This document shows, piece after piece, positions 1 through 8,141 of a stretch of 48,547 nt of DNA. Source of the DNA: a virus. The notes beneath the pieces are model-generated. The model did no database searches. It was given only the letters and a program-made list of their open reading frames with translations, and had not been told where the DNA came from. The position numbers were made by a program, and so were the translations under genes. The stretch is from positions 1 to 48,547 of the IMG/VR virus record IMGVR_UViG_3300027851_001147; one strand, given 5' to 3'. The first letter of the stretch is position 1; every line of letters starts with the position of its first letter.

Positions 1-111
1 GGCTACGCCGACACACGCCCGATGGCCGCCCCGTGGAACCCGGTCGACCGCGCCGTCAACCGCCGCGTCGAACTCACGATGGAAACCCCCAAGGCGCAGT
101 CCCCCACGTGA
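1..111 (+). CDS. OmpA-family protein, C-terminal end (partial)
   Basis: The window opens inside a reading frame that ends at TGA 109..111. The 36 visible residues contain DRAVNRRVELTM, which matches the end of the peptidoglycan-binding OmpA/MotB C-terminal domain, where a paired-arginine NRRVE motif is typical. The start and any signal peptide or membrane segment lie outside the window, so outer-membrane protein, Pal-like lipoprotein and MotB-like stator cannot be told apart. It is probably a host gene flanking the prophage. A perfect inverted repeat CCACGTG-AA-CACGTGG (104..119) overlaps its stop codon. Confidence 0.7.
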   Translation, partial: GYADTRPMAAPWNPVDRAVNRRVELTMETPKAQSPT

Positions 112-119
112 ACACGTGG
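104..119. repeat. CACGTG palindrome at the OmpA stop codon
   Basis: CCACGTG and CACGTGG form a 7-bp perfect inverted repeat around a 2-nt centre. A further CACGTGG occurs at 156..162, running into the tRNA 5' end. The role is unknown; it may be a short transcription-end structure or a protein site. Confidence 0.5.
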
Positions 120-160
120 ATCAGCGGGGCGCACGGCACTTTGATAACATCCGCACACGT

Positions 161-236
<76 letters not shown>

Positions 237-242
237 AAATTC

Positions 243-276
243 AACGCCCAACTGTTCTCGGTTGGGCGTTTTCGTT
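243..276 (+). terminator. Rho-independent terminator after tRNA-Ala
   Basis: A 10-bp perfect stem, AACGCCCAAC (243..252) with GTTGGGCGTT (261..270), encloses an 8-nt loop and runs into a T-rich stretch (TTTTCGTTT). It lies 6 nt after the tRNA CCA end. Confidence 0.85.
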
Positions 277-530
277 TGTGGATTCCCCAAGCCACGCAGG
301 GTTCGGAGTCGTTCTGCGTGTGGCTGCAGCCAGCCACCTGACCACCACCGCGCGCCCAGTTCGCCCCTGTTCCGCCCTATCTTCTCTCGAAACTTGCGCC
401 AACTTCTTCGCAGTGGCACACGCAGACAGCGTTGTTCATCAACCACTTGTGCGCGTGCCGAGGCGAATGGTTGGCTCGCGGGTTTGCACGAGCAAAGCAC
501 AACGGCAAACCCGCGAGGCCAGCTTCCACG
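277..530. other. Intergenic region between tRNA terminator and DUF2188 gene
   Basis: No convincing gene is seen on either strand; open frames here lack a good start or ribosome site. The only clear structure is the hairpin at 477..515. If the prophage used the tRNA end for integration, its left junction would fall in or just before this stretch. Confidence 0.5.
477..515 (-). terminator. Long-stem hairpin downstream of the DUF2188 gene
   Basis: CGCGGGTTTGC (477..487) and GCAAACCCGCG (505..515) are an 11-bp perfect inverted repeat with a 17-nt loop. It begins 16 nt beyond the stop of the minus-strand DUF2188 gene. No T tract follows, so it may be a transcript-stabilising or Rho-assisted structure rather than a classical terminator. 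Confidence 0.5.
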
Positions 531-761
531 TCAGCCCTTGGGCGGAAATGGATCATTACCGTAGCTGTTGCGCTCACGGATCTGGCCATCACGCCCTTGG
601 ATGAACATCTCGCTCTGCTGGTTGATGGCGATTCCGCGCGCACGGTCAATCGCCTGTTGCTGCGTGTCGTGGACGGAGGTGAGGCGGTCGTTGCCTTCAC
701 CACGCACCCCCCACTGTTCACCGCCGTTGACGGGTACGACCCATTGGTTCTTTCTGCTCAT
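531..761 (-). CDS. DUF2188 family protein
   Basis: A 76-aa protein with the pattern of the DUF2188 family: WVVPVNGGEQWGVRGEG near the N-terminus, then a helix with QQQAIDRARGIA, then a strand and the HGRDGQIRE-like turn (here QGRDGQIRERNSYG) before PFPPKG. The family is small, soluble and of unknown function, with a fold resembling small RNA/DNA-binding alpha-beta proteins. The ATG at 761 was chosen over upstream in-frame starts because GGAG sits about 10 nt before it and family similarity begins there. It is separate from the terminator-closed gene upstream and may be host or phage. Confidence 0.8.
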   Translation of the reverse strand: MSRKNQWVVPVNGGEQWGVRGEGNDRLTSVHDTQQQAIDRARGIAINQQSEMFIQGRDGQIRERNSYGNDPFPPKG

Positions 762-782
762 TTCATGTACTCCGAAAATTGA

Positions 783-814
783 AAAGGTCAGGCTCTTGAA
801 GTCGCGCGAGCCTG
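783..814 (-). terminator. Terminator of the 320-aa/411-aa operon
   Basis: On the minus strand CAGGCTC and GAGCCTG form a 7-bp stem with a 12-nt loop, followed by ACCTTTTC. It lies about 20 nt after the stop codon of the minus-strand gene that ends at 833. Confidence 0.6.
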
Positions 815-832
815 GCGCGTCGGGTGGTGAAA

Positions 833-1795
833 TCACGTCATGGCGACCTCCTTTCCCGCTGCCGCACACGGCATCTCATACAGCCCCGCGCGTTGCTGCG
901 TGATCACGAGCGCGCCGTAGGCCGCAAGTCGTGCTTTATGCAGGGGGTTGTCCTTGTCTTTCGCTTTGATCTTGAACAGGTCGATGGGCTTGTCGCTCTT
1001 CTGGCCGGCGCGCTGCATGATCCTTTCGCCGTCCATCTCGACGCCCTTGAACGACCACAACGCCTCGAACACCTTGGCCTGGCCTTGGGTGAACTGGATC
1101 GGCGCATCGCTGATGTTGGGCAGCATCGCCCACCTGAAGTCCGCCGAGAACGGCCCGTTCACCGGCGAGGCCGGATCGGCCACTGTTGGCACTGCAGACG
1201 GCACCGAAGGGATAAACGTGATCGCACCGCCATAGAACGTAAAGCGTTCTTCCAGCACCAGCCATTCCACGCCCGCGCTGAAGGGCGATCCGCGTGTCGC
1301 GCTTGACCTCGGGGTGATCAACCGGATATCGCCGCCTGCCACCCTCACCCGCACCAGCAGTGCAGGTTCGTACAGCACACGCGTCAGATCGCGGGCCAGC
1401 AGGGCAGGCGAGCGCCGGGCATCACCGAGCCGCCACACACCACCGCCGAGGTCATCGATGCCGTCGCGGCTTTCGATGCCGAGTGCGAGGCGCAGTTTCT
1501 GGCGCAGCCAGTCCTCATCCAAGGCCAACGCCGCACCATCGGCCGCCTCGACGCTCACCGGCCCACAGTCCGGGCAACGGCACATGCGTCCGCCGCGTCC
1601 GTCGCCCCAGACCTGCGCCCGATGCTGCTGGCAGTGCGGACAGAGCACGAAGGACTGATCCACAACCGTTGGCTTGACCGCCTTGCCGAGGGCGGACAAT
1701 GCCGATGCCTCGCGCGGCGACAGCGTGGCGCGCAGCACCGGCGTGCCGCCCGCGAACAGGCGGCAGATCAAGGCCCAAGCGTCATGCGCCGCCAT
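833..1795 (-). CDS. Unknown protein with N-terminal zinc ribbon
   Basis: A 320-aa protein that I do not recognise by function. Residues 52..77 hold a zinc-ribbon-like cysteine set, CPHC at 52..55 and CRCPDC at 72..77, preceded by a helical segment that could bind DNA. The rest is a mixed alpha/beta domain without a known catalytic motif; near the C-terminus is a lysine-rich stretch (DLFKIKAKDKDNPLH). The start ATG at 1795 lies 3 nt after the stop of the 411-aa gene, so the two are translationally coupled and probably act together. The operon faces the XRE-ImmA genes. A nucleic-acid-binding role is an inference from the ribbon only. Confidence 0.75.
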   Translation of the reverse strand: MAAHDAWALICRLFAGGTPVLRATLSPREASALSALGKAVKPTVVDQSFVLCPHCQQHRAQVWGDGRGGRMCRCPDCGPVSVEAADGAALALDEDWLRQKLRLALGIESRDGIDDLGGGVWRLGDARRSPALLARDLTRVLYEPALLVRVRVAGGDIRLITPRSSATRGSPFSAGVEWLVLEERFTFYGGAITFIPSVPSAVPTVADPASPVNGPFSADFRWAMLPNISDAPIQFTQGQAKVFEALWSFKGVEMDGERIMQRAGQKSDKPIDLFKIKAKDKDNPLHKARLAAYGALVITQQRAGLYEMPCAAAGKEVAMT

Positions 1796-1798
1796 CGG

Positions 1799-3034
1799 TC
1801 AGCCCTCGATCACCGGCGTCGAGCCGACAGCATCCGTTTCCGGCGGCATTTCGGTCGCGCTCAGGGTCTGGCCCTTCTGCAAGATGCCGACCGCGACCAG
1901 ATAGCCTTCCAGTTGCGCCTGCATCTTGGCGTCGAACTTGTTGAGGTTCAGCCGTCCTTTGCTGGTCACTTCGATGCTGACCACCTTGGGGCGTGTGCGT
2001 CCTGGCTCTGGCGGGTAGTACAGATTGACCTGCGCCGCCGTCACCGCCCAGTTGCCTTCCAGCGGGCCGGGCAGTTGTTCCTTCAGCAACTCATGCACCG
2101 AACGCTGCTGACTGGCCTGCATCGCGGTGCACTCGATTTTCAGATCACCGCCCGGGCTGAGGAGAGTGAGCGCCTTGAGCTGCACCAGCGAGAACCCATC
2201 CTCGAACACCTCCGGCACGTCGAAGCCGGTGCGCAGCATCGACAAATCCAGGGTCGGCGGTTTGATTTTCTGGGCATGGGCTTTGACGCCCAGCACATGC
2301 TCGGCGAAGGCATTGATCAGCATCTGCTGGTACTTCGCCCCACCACGCACCAGCGCACGCACGACGCCGGTGGTCTCGGAATATTCCAGCGCCAGCGGGA
2401 TGTTGGGATTGCCGATGCGGCGCGTCAGCGTCATGCCTTCGAACTCCAGCCGCAGCATGGCCGAATCCTTGACGTGAACGATCAGCAAGTGGATGCCGGG
2501 CGTGCGCGTCACCAGATAGGCCACGCTGCCGTCCCCGCATTGCAGCTCGCGCTTGTAAAAGGCCGAGATGCTGTGGCGCAATCCGGCCAGCGCGGTGTCG
2601 CTACCGATGGGCTTGCGCTTCAACCCCAGGTCGTAGTGCTGCGCTTGTGAACCGTGGTGTTCCCAATGGTCGAAATCACAGGCGCGCTCGAACAGCGCCG
2701 GGTGGTGAGCGTAGAGCCAGAACGAACGGTGCAGATCGCTGGAGCACAAGGCCAGACCGGACAAGGCGGCCGCATCGTCGACGGCCGCCTCGAACATCGC
2801 CTGTTTGCCTGCCGCATCACCCAACTGGACGCTGGCATTGAGGTTGGCTGCCATGCGGTCACGGGCATCGGCATCCGGCCAGACCTTGATCGCCTCCACC
2901 AGGAACTGGCTGGTCTCCGGCGTGTCGTCCCACGCAAACCCGTCCGGCACGGGCAGGCCATGTGAAGTCAGGAAGTCGCGCAGCGTGGTATCCACCGGCA
3001 GCTCGAGCATCACGTCGACAAAGGTTTTCTTCAT
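1799..3034 (-). CDS. Conserved unknown protein, 411 aa
   Basis: A long soluble protein without signal peptide or membrane helix and with no domain I can name. The ATG at 3034 was chosen because an AAAGGACG ribosome site lies just upstream; the same frame stays open much further upstream, but that part runs through the promoter region and antisense to the ImmA gene and is rejected. Acidic N-terminal segment, a His-rich patch (DFDHWEHHGSQAQHYD, around residue 140) and an alternating strand pattern in the C-terminal half are visible. It is the first gene of a two-gene operon with the zinc-ribbon protein, transcribed from a good sigma-70-like promoter at 3155..3183, divergently from the XRE regulator. 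Its expression is therefore likely controlled by that regulator. Confidence 0.8.
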   Translation of the reverse strand: MKKTFVDVMLELPVDTTLRDFLTSHGLPVPDGFAWDDTPETSQFLVEAIKVWPDADARDRMAANLNASVQLGDAAGKQAMFEAAVDDAAALSGLALCSSDLHRSFWLYAHHPALFERACDFDHWEHHGSQAQHYDLGLKRKPIGSDTALAGLRHSISAFYKRELQCGDGSVAYLVTRTPGIHLLIVHVKDSAMLRLEFEGMTLTRRIGNPNIPLALEYSETTGVVRALVRGGAKYQQMLINAFAEHVLGVKAHAQKIKPPTLDLSMLRTGFDVPEVFEDGFSLVQLKALTLLSPGGDLKIECTAMQASQQRSVHELLKEQLPGPLEGNWAVTAAQVNLYYPPEPGRTRPKVVSIEVTSKGRLNLNKFDAKMQAQLEGYLVAVGILQKGQTLSATEMPPETDAVGSTPVIEG

Positions 3035-3154
3035 CTTGTTCGTCCTTTCTGGATCGGCGTCGGAGGTCTGCGACCGGGGATCGGGCTGCACGTGCCAGCG
3101 ACAGGGTTTCTGAACATGCATCTCGTAAAAGTAAAGCCACAAGATACTGACGCG

Positions 3155-3183
3155 ATTCTGAACCGCCGATTTCCGCTTGTCAA
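3155..3183 (-). promoter_or_regulatory. Sigma-70-like promoter of the 411-aa operon
   Basis: On the minus strand a consensus -35 box TTGACA (3183..3178) is followed after exactly 17 nt by CAGAAT (3160..3155), a 4-of-6 match to the -10 box. It lies about 120 nt before the start codon at 3034, leaving a long leader. Confidence 0.55.
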
Positions 3184-3219
3184 TCAACATGGCACATCTG
3201 GCGCTCACTGGTATCTTGT

Positions 3220-3228
3220 TGCTATACT
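3220..3228 (+). promoter_or_regulatory. Extended -10 promoter for the XRE regulator gene
   Basis: TGCTATACT is an extended -10 element (TGn plus TATACT), about 40 nt before the ATG at 3269. No strong -35 is seen, as expected for extended -10 promoters. The divergent minus promoter lies about 40 bp away, so one operator could control both. Confidence 0.5.
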
Positions 3229-3268
3229 TTCGGACTTGTTGAGAACACCGCACTGACAGGAGCAATCG

Positions 3269-3604
3269 ATGGCTTCGGCATTCGGAGCACGCCTGCGGCG
3301 CTTGCGCGAGGCAAAGAATCTGACGCTGCAACAGGTCGCCGACTCGGTCGGCTGCACCAAGGCCTACATCTGGGAACTGGAGATGAAGGACGGGCAGCGC
3401 CCCAGCGCCGAGCGGATTCAGAAGATCGCCCAGGTGCTCGGCGTGACGATGGAGGACGTGATGGGCGTCCCCATGCAGCAAGCGCCGGAGGCCAGTCCCG
3501 AGGACGTGGCCTTTTTCCGCGAGTACGCCGGGATGACCGAGGAAGAGAAGAAGCACTATCAGGACGTCCTGAAGATCATGTTTTCGCGCAAAAGCGGGGA
3601 ATGA
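3269..3604 (+). CDS. XRE-family transcriptional regulator (putative phage repressor)
   Basis: A 111-aa protein. Residues about 5..65 form a Cro/CI-type helix-turn-helix (RLRRLREAKNLTLQQVADSVG, then a recognition helix around CTKAYIWELE). The C-terminal 30 residues are acidic and helical (PEDVAFFREYAGMTEEEKK), a likely dimer or peptidase-interaction segment; there is no LexA-type autocleavage domain. ACAGGAG precedes the ATG. The gene is followed after 3 nt by an ImmA-type metallopeptidase, the arrangement known from ImmR-ImmA of ICEBs1, in which the protease inactivates the repressor. It probably controls the divergent promoters and the lysogenic state. Confidence 0.88.
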   Translation: MASAFGARLRRLREAKNLTLQQVADSVGCTKAYIWELEMKDGQRPSAERIQKIAQVLGVTMEDVMGVPMQQAPEASPEDVAFFREYAGMTEEEKKHYQDVLKIMFSRKSGE

Positions 3605-3607
3605 CGA

Positions 3608-4540
3608 TTGAGCGCAGCGCAAACCCTCACTGGTTCCATCGCCGCCAGCCACGTCATCAAGTGGCTGCGGGCGTGGTACCGCGCCGAGGGTGCGCCTGAC
3701 GCCATCGATCTGGAAGTCGTCCGGCAAATGCTGCCGGGCACGCCTTACGGCACCGGCGTTCGGGAGATCAGGCCACCGGTGCCGTTCAACGAAGACGCCT
3801 TCGAGGGGATGCTGGCGCGCGACCCCAATGACCACGAGGTGTGGGGTATCGCCTACAACGGCAAATCACGACCAGAACGCCAGCGCTTCACCATCGCCCA
3901 CGAGCTGGGCCACTTCATCCTGCATCGCGCTCAGCGGCAGCGCTTCAACTGCGACAAGCAGAGCGTCCACTCCGGCATCGAAACGCTGCGCGACATCGAA
4001 CGGGAAGCCGACGACTTCGCCAGCAATTTGTTGATGCCCGGCGATCTGCTGCGTGACTGGATTGCCAACCAGCGCATCGACTTTCGCTTCCTCCGCGACA
4101 TCGCCCAGCGGTTTCAGGTCTCGCTGGAGGCGCTGTGCATCCGCTACATCAAGTTCACGACGGAACGCGCCATCCTCGTCTACTGGGACAACGGCTACAT
4201 GAAGTACGAGTGGCGCAGCAGCAGCGCCGTCAAGACGCGGGCAAAAATCCGGCGCAACGGCGAGCCGGTGGAGCCCATGCCAGGCACGCTGGCCGCCGAC
4301 GCCAGCATCGCGCAAGAGTGGGACGGCACGGAGATGTCCGCCGCCATCTGGTGCCCGGAAGAAGCGCCAAACATGAAACTGTGCGAGTTCAAGCACACCT
4401 TCGGCGCGCGTGATCGCGTCCTCACCTTGCTCCTGCTCGAAAGCGCCGAACCGCGCTCATGGGATCGGTCTTGGCAGGACGAGGAGAGCTTCGACAGCTT
4501 CGATCAGTTCGTGTCGAACGGCCAGTTGCCGGTTCGCTGA
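3608..4540 (+). CDS. ImmA/IrrE family metallopeptidase
   Basis: A 310-aa protein with a zinc-metallopeptidase signature HELGH at residues 98..102 (H98, E99, H102) and the downstream EREADDFASNLLMP segment (131..144), whose glutamate supplies the third metal ligand in this family. Start is TTG at 3608, 3 nt after the XRE stop. The C-terminal 130 residues are an extra domain not needed for peptidase activity. In known pairs (ImmR-ImmA, DdrO-IrrE) the peptidase cleaves the XRE repressor after DNA damage or cell-cell signals. By position this protein is expected to release the neighbouring regulator; the trigger cannot be read from sequence. Confidence 0.9.
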   Translation: MSAAQTLTGSIAASHVIKWLRAWYRAEGAPDAIDLEVVRQMLPGTPYGTGVREIRPPVPFNEDAFEGMLARDPNDHEVWGIAYNGKSRPERQRFTIAHELGHFILHRAQRQRFNCDKQSVHSGIETLRDIEREADDFASNLLMPGDLLRDWIANQRIDFRFLRDIAQRFQVSLEALCIRYIKFTTERAILVYWDNGYMKYEWRSSSAVKTRAKIRRNGEPVEPMPGTLAADASIAQEWDGTEMSAAIWCPEEAPNMKLCEFKHTFGARDRVLTLLLLESAEPRSWDRSWQDEESFDSFDQFVSNGQLPVR

Positions 4541-4549
4541 TTGGTGGCA

Positions 4550-5407
4550 ATGCAGATCATGACCCTGAACGCCATCGTCGCCGACATCAATGTGATCCTC
4601 TCGAAGCATGGCGTTTCCGAGGTCATGCAACTGCAAGACATCACCGTGACCGACAAGACCGTCAGCGACGTGGCGAAGCCCTGCCCGAGGTTGTCGGATG
4701 CTATTACTGGCCACCTGTGGCCAAGCGTCCCCTCGGCGACCGTCTATCACTACACGTCGCGCGAGGCGGCAGAAAACATTCTCTCGACCGGGATTTTTCG
4801 GTTGACGAATATCGAGAAGCGACTCAACGATGGGGAGATCGTCACCTTCTGCCAGACACATGGATTGCGTGGATACCTTGAGCCGGATGCGAGTGGCTCA
4901 CCGACGTATCACGCCCTGCTGCTGCCGCAGCTTTTCTATGCATCGTTCACTGAAGCCAGCCTGTCGCAAGAAGACGAGGAATACTTCTGGCGAAACTTCG
5001 CCGCGTCCGATGGCGTTCGGCTGACCATCGACATCACGGCCAAGAACCCCAACTTCCGGAAGATCGTCTACGAACCGAAGCCGGGGACGCCCATCCCGCT
5101 GCTGACTGATCTGGTTTCGACAATTCGGCAGCAACATGGGCGCGAGTTCGTGCTTCAAGGCATCTCCAGATTGTGTGCCTTCTATCTGTGCGGTCAGACC
5201 TACAGTCGAGAGAAGGAATATCGGGCCCTGTTCAAAGCGTGGCCGGACTTTGGTCCTCAACCGGTCGGTACGGGGCCGACTTCGTATGTCGAAGTCCCAC
5301 TGAATCAGATGACCGATTTCGGGTACGAATTCCGGATCACCGAAGTGCATGCGAGCACACGGCCGAACATGCCAGATCACTATTGCTTCAATCAGCGCAT
5401 CAGCTAG
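4550..5407 (+). CDS. DUF2971-like protein
   Basis: A 285-aa protein that begins just after the ImmA stop codon. The family-like signature is YHYTSREAAENIL (from residue 66), a strand-turn with RLTN, and RLNDGE (from residue 91), which matches the conserved H-Y-T ... N-D-x-E pattern of DUF2971 proteins. A further conserved-looking stretch (CGQTYSREKEYRALFKAW) is near residue 220. The family is soluble and of unproven biochemistry and is frequently found near mobile elements. TTG 4541 and GTG 4544 are alternative in-frame starts; ATG 4550 is preferred because GGTGG lies before it. Co-transcription with XRE-ImmA suggests it is the effector or accessory output of that switch, which is inference. 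Confidence 0.7.
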   Translation: MQIMTLNAIVADINVILSKHGVSEVMQLQDITVTDKTVSDVAKPCPRLSDAITGHLWPSVPSATVYHYTSREAAENILSTGIFRLTNIEKRLNDGEIVTFCQTHGLRGYLEPDASGSPTYHALLLPQLFYASFTEASLSQEDEEYFWRNFAASDGVRLTIDITAKNPNFRKIVYEPKPGTPIPLLTDLVSTIRQQHGREFVLQGISRLCAFYLCGQTYSREKEYRALFKAWPDFGPQPVGTGPTSYVEVPLNQMTDFGYEFRITEVHASTRPNMPDHYCFNQRIS

Positions 5408-5497
5408 CGCGAAGACCCGCGCACTCCCGCTAAATCACGTTACGCGAAGTGCCCTTGGTTTCTAGCATGAGCAGCGTTTTCCATCGGAACGCTTGCC

Positions 5498-5713
5498 ATG
5501 ACAGAAATCCAACCCATCTCCCTTTTCCCGCCGTCTGACCGGCCTCGACACGCGCAGCAGGAAATCGCCGACCTGCTGGCCGCTGCACTCCTACGCCTGC
5601 GCGCGCGTCCGTCGCGCGACACCATCGAAACCAGCGAGTGCGTTAGCCTTGGCTTCCTCGGCCAGCAGCGCGTGAATGCGAACCCCGATCACAACAACGG
5701 AGTTCGCCCATGA
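5498..5713 (+). CDS. Small unknown protein upstream of DUF2924
   Basis: A 71-aa protein with no recognised domain. The middle is helical and alanine- and arginine-rich (ADLLAAALLRLRARPSR), followed by a proline/asparagine-rich tail. ATG at 5498 follows GGAACGC. Its stop overlaps the start of the DUF2924 gene (ATGA-type overlap at 5710..5713), so it is the first gene of the recombinase cassette. Confidence 0.65.
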   Translation: MTEIQPISLFPPSDRPRHAQQEIADLLAAALLRLRARPSRDTIETSECVSLGFLGQQRVNANPDHNNGVRP

Positions 5714-6180
5714 CGGCACACGCACAACCCTCCACCGCCTCGGTCGCCGCACGTGTCGCGGCGCTTCCCCATTTGTCGATGGACGACCTCTGGGCCCTCT
5801 GGGACGACCATTTTGACGAGCGCCCCGGCCACCACCATCGCACCTGGCTGGAAAGCCGACTTGCTTACCGGATACAAGAACGCGCCTTCGGCGGCCTGAA
5901 GTCTTCGCTGCGCAAGAAGCTCGAAGAGGTCGGAGAAACCGGCATCCTGCCCAAGCAACTGCGCAGCGACAGCCAGCGCCTGCTGCCCGGCACCATCCTC
6001 ACGCGCATCTACGACGACGTCGAGCATCGCGTGCTGGTGCGCGGCTCGAATGATTTCGAATACCAAGGGCAACGCTTCAAGAGCCTATCCGCGATTGCGG
6101 GCCACATCACGGGCAGCCACTGGTCGGGCCCCGTGTTCTTCGGCCTCAAGTCGCCGGCATCGAAGAAAGTGATGGCATGA
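5710..6180 (+). CDS. DUF2924 family protein
   Basis: A 156-aa protein with the family pattern: an N-terminal helix pair (LPHLSMDDLWALWDDHF), RTWLESRLAYRIQE, then the C-terminal segment PGTILTRIYDDVEHRV with YQGQRFKSLSAIAGHITGSHWSGPVFFGL. The last part, Y-xG-x-F-SLS-x-A-x-I-T-x-WSGP-FFGL, resembles the RAMA-type domain found in restriction and recombination proteins and predicted to recognise modified or specific DNA. DUF2924 genes are regularly found directly before large serine recombinases; here its TGA overlaps the recombinase ATG. A role as recombinase partner is likely but unproven. Confidence 0.85.
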   Translation: MTAHAQPSTASVAARVAALPHLSMDDLWALWDDHFDERPGHHHRTWLESRLAYRIQERAFGGLKSSLRKKLEEVGETGILPKQLRSDSQRLLPGTILTRIYDDVEHRVLVRGSNDFEYQGQRFKSLSAIAGHITGSHWSGPVFFGLKSPASKKVMA

Positions 6181-7601
6181 GGTCGCCGCGCGCCAATCCG
6201 CTGCCCCCGGGCAGCCAGAGCATCACGCCGAAGAAGCGATGCGCCGTCTACACCCGCAAATCCACCGACGAAGGGCTGGATCAGGAATACAACAGTCTCG
6301 AAGCCCAGCGCGACGCAGGCCTTGCCTTCATCGCCAGCCAACGGCACGAAGGTTGGATCGCCGTCGGCGACGGCTACGACGACGGCGGTTATTCCGGCGG
6401 CAACATGGATCGTCCTGCCTTGCGCCGCCTGATGGTCGACATCGAGGCCAGGAAGATCGACACCGTGGTCGTCTACAAGATCGACCGCCTCACACGCAGC
6501 CTGCCGGATTTCGCCAAGCTGGTCGAGGTGTTCGACCGCAACGGCGTGTCCTTCGTTTCCGTCACCCAGCAGTTCAACACCACGACCTCGATGGGGCGGC
6601 TGACGCTCAACATCCTGCTGTCCTTCGCGCAATTCGAGCGCGAAGTCACCGGCGAGCGCATCCGCGACAAGATCGCCGCCAGCAAGGCCAAGGGCATGTG
6701 GATGGGTGGCGTGCCGCCCCTGGGTTATGACGTGGTCGAGCGCAAACTCGTCGTCAACGAGCGCGAAGCGACGCTGGTGCGCGACATCTTCCGGCGCTAC
6801 GGCGAACACGGCTCGGCGGCGCGGCTGGTGCGCGAACTGGTCATCGAAGGCCACACCACCAAGGCGTGGGTGACGCAGACCGGGCGCGAACGCTCGGGCC
6901 GCACCATCGACCAGCAGTACCTCTTCACGATGCTGCGCAACCGTATCTACCTCGGCGAAATTTCTCACAACGAGCAGTGGTATCCGGGTCAGCACGATGC
7001 CATCGTCGCCCCGGCGCTGTGGGACGCTGTATATGCCTTCATCGAACGACGCAAGCAAGCGCCGCGCGAGCACGCAGCCAAGCATCCGGCACTGCTGGCG
7101 GGTCTGCTGTTCGCGCCCGACGGGCAACGCATGCTGCACTCCTTCGTCAAGAAGAAGAACGGACGGCAGTACCGCTACTACGTCCCGTACCTGCACAAGC
7201 GGCGAAACGCGGGCGCGAGCCTGTCGCCCGGTACGCCGGACGTGGGTCATCTTCCCGCCGCCGAAATCGAGAACGCGGTGCTGGCGCAAATCCACGCGGC
7301 ACTCTCGGCTCCGCAGATGCTGATCGCGGTCTGGCGAGCCTGCCAGCAGCACCCCGCAGGTAGCACGCTCGACGAAGCGCAGGTGGTGGTGGCGATGCAG
7401 CGCATCGGCGACGTGTGGGCGCAGTTATTCCCCGCCGAACAGCAACGCATCACACGACTGCTGATCGAGCGGGTGCAGTTGCACGGGCATGGACTGGATA
7501 TCGTCTGGCGCGAGGACGGTTGGATCGGATTCCGTGCCGACATCAGCGCGCATCCGCTGGTCGAGGAAGCCCGTGAGCACCCTGAGGAGGCACTGGCATG
7601 A
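6177..7601 (+). CDS. Large serine recombinase (probable prophage integrase)
   Basis: A 474-aa site-specific recombinase. The resolvase-type N-terminal domain holds the nucleophile serine in YTRKSTDE (S29), the Y-N-SLEAQ segment, VVYKIDRLTRS and GRLTLNILLSFAQFERE with catalytic arginines and the E helix. The recombinase domain follows (VPPLGYDVVERKLVVNE to about residue 300). The zinc-ribbon position (LLAGLLFAPDGQRM) lacks the usual CxxC pairs, and the following coiled-coil region is short. The gene overlaps DUF2924 upstream and a small partner downstream by ATGA junctions. It is the only integrase candidate in the window. Confidence 0.93.
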   Translation: MRSPRANPLPPGSQSITPKKRCAVYTRKSTDEGLDQEYNSLEAQRDAGLAFIASQRHEGWIAVGDGYDDGGYSGGNMDRPALRRLMVDIEARKIDTVVVYKIDRLTRSLPDFAKLVEVFDRNGVSFVSVTQQFNTTTSMGRLTLNILLSFAQFEREVTGERIRDKIAASKAKGMWMGGVPPLGYDVVERKLVVNEREATLVRDIFRRYGEHGSAARLVRELVIEGHTTKAWVTQTGRERSGRTIDQQYLFTMLRNRIYLGEISHNEQWYPGQHDAIVAPALWDAVYAFIERRKQAPREHAAKHPALLAGLLFAPDGQRMLHSFVKKKNGRQYRYYVPYLHKRRNAGASLSPGTPDVGHLPAAEIENAVLAQIHAALSAPQMLIAVWRACQQHPAGSTLDEAQVVVAMQRIGDVWAQLFPAEQQRITRLLIERVQLHGHGLDIVWREDGWIGFRADISAHPLVEEAREHPEEALA

Positions 7602-8062
7602 CCACCTCGGTGAACCCGCGCAAACGCACAGTCCACATCGAGGTCGGAGTCGATGCCCGCAGCTATGTCAGCGATGGGCAGCGCGTCACGCTGGTGCCGC
7701 TGACCATCAAGCGCCGCCAGAACCGCAAGTTGCTGATTCCGCCCACGCCCTACGCCGCCGCCGCGACGGGCGGCTTCGATGTGCCGATGATCAAGACGCT
7801 TGGCAAGGCGTTCTACTGGAAGCGGCTGATCGACGACGGCACCTACCCGACAACCTCGGATCTGGCACGTGCGCTGAAACTGGAACCGGGCTGGGCGGCC
7901 GAGGTGCTGCGGATGACCATGCTGGCCCCGGACATCGTCGAGGCAATTTTCGAAGGTCGCCAGCCCCGGCAGCTGAACCTGCACACGCTGCGTGGCCGCG
8001 AAGACCTGCTGCCGCGCGACTGGGGCGAGCAGCGTCGGCTGCTCGGTTTCCCCGGCGCCTGA
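7598..8062 (+). CDS. Recombinase-associated helix-turn-helix-like protein
   Basis: A 154-aa protein starting in the recombinase stop codon (ATGA, 7598..7601). After a strand-rich N-terminus it has KRRQNRKLLIPP, then KTLGKAFYWKRLIDDGTYPTTS and a helix-turn-helix-like segment LARALKLEPGWAAEVLRM, ending in MLAPDIVEAIFEGRQPRQL. This LAPDIVEAILxGRQP ending is typical of small proteins that accompany DUF2924-recombinase pairs in proteobacterial mobile elements. It may be a DNA-binding accessory or directionality factor. It is the last gene of the cassette, and a strong terminator follows. Confidence 0.75.
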   Translation: MTTSVNPRKRTVHIEVGVDARSYVSDGQRVTLVPLTIKRRQNRKLLIPPTPYAAAATGGFDVPMIKTLGKAFYWKRLIDDGTYPTTSDLARALKLEPGWAAEVLRMTMLAPDIVEAIFEGRQPRQLNLHTLRGREDLLPRDWGEQRRLLGFPGA

Positions 8063-8090
8063 CCCTTTCATCCCCTACTTCCCCAATGAC

Positions 8091-8122
8091 GACGGCGAGC
8101 CATGTGCTCGCCGTCTGCTTTT
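8091..8122 (+). terminator. Rho-independent terminator of the recombinase cassette
   Basis: GACGGCGAGC (8091..8100) and GCTCGCCGTC (8106..8115) pair perfectly over 10 bp around a 5-nt loop, followed by TGCTTTT. It starts 29 nt after the stop codon at 8062. Confidence 0.88.
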
Positions 8123-8141
8123 GGGCGGGTTCTGGCGGATT

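Noticed and set aside
3035-3835. N-terminal extension of the 411-aa protein to give 678 aa
   Set aside because: The extension crosses the divergent promoter region and runs antisense to the XRE and ImmA genes. A good ribosome site supports the start at 3034.
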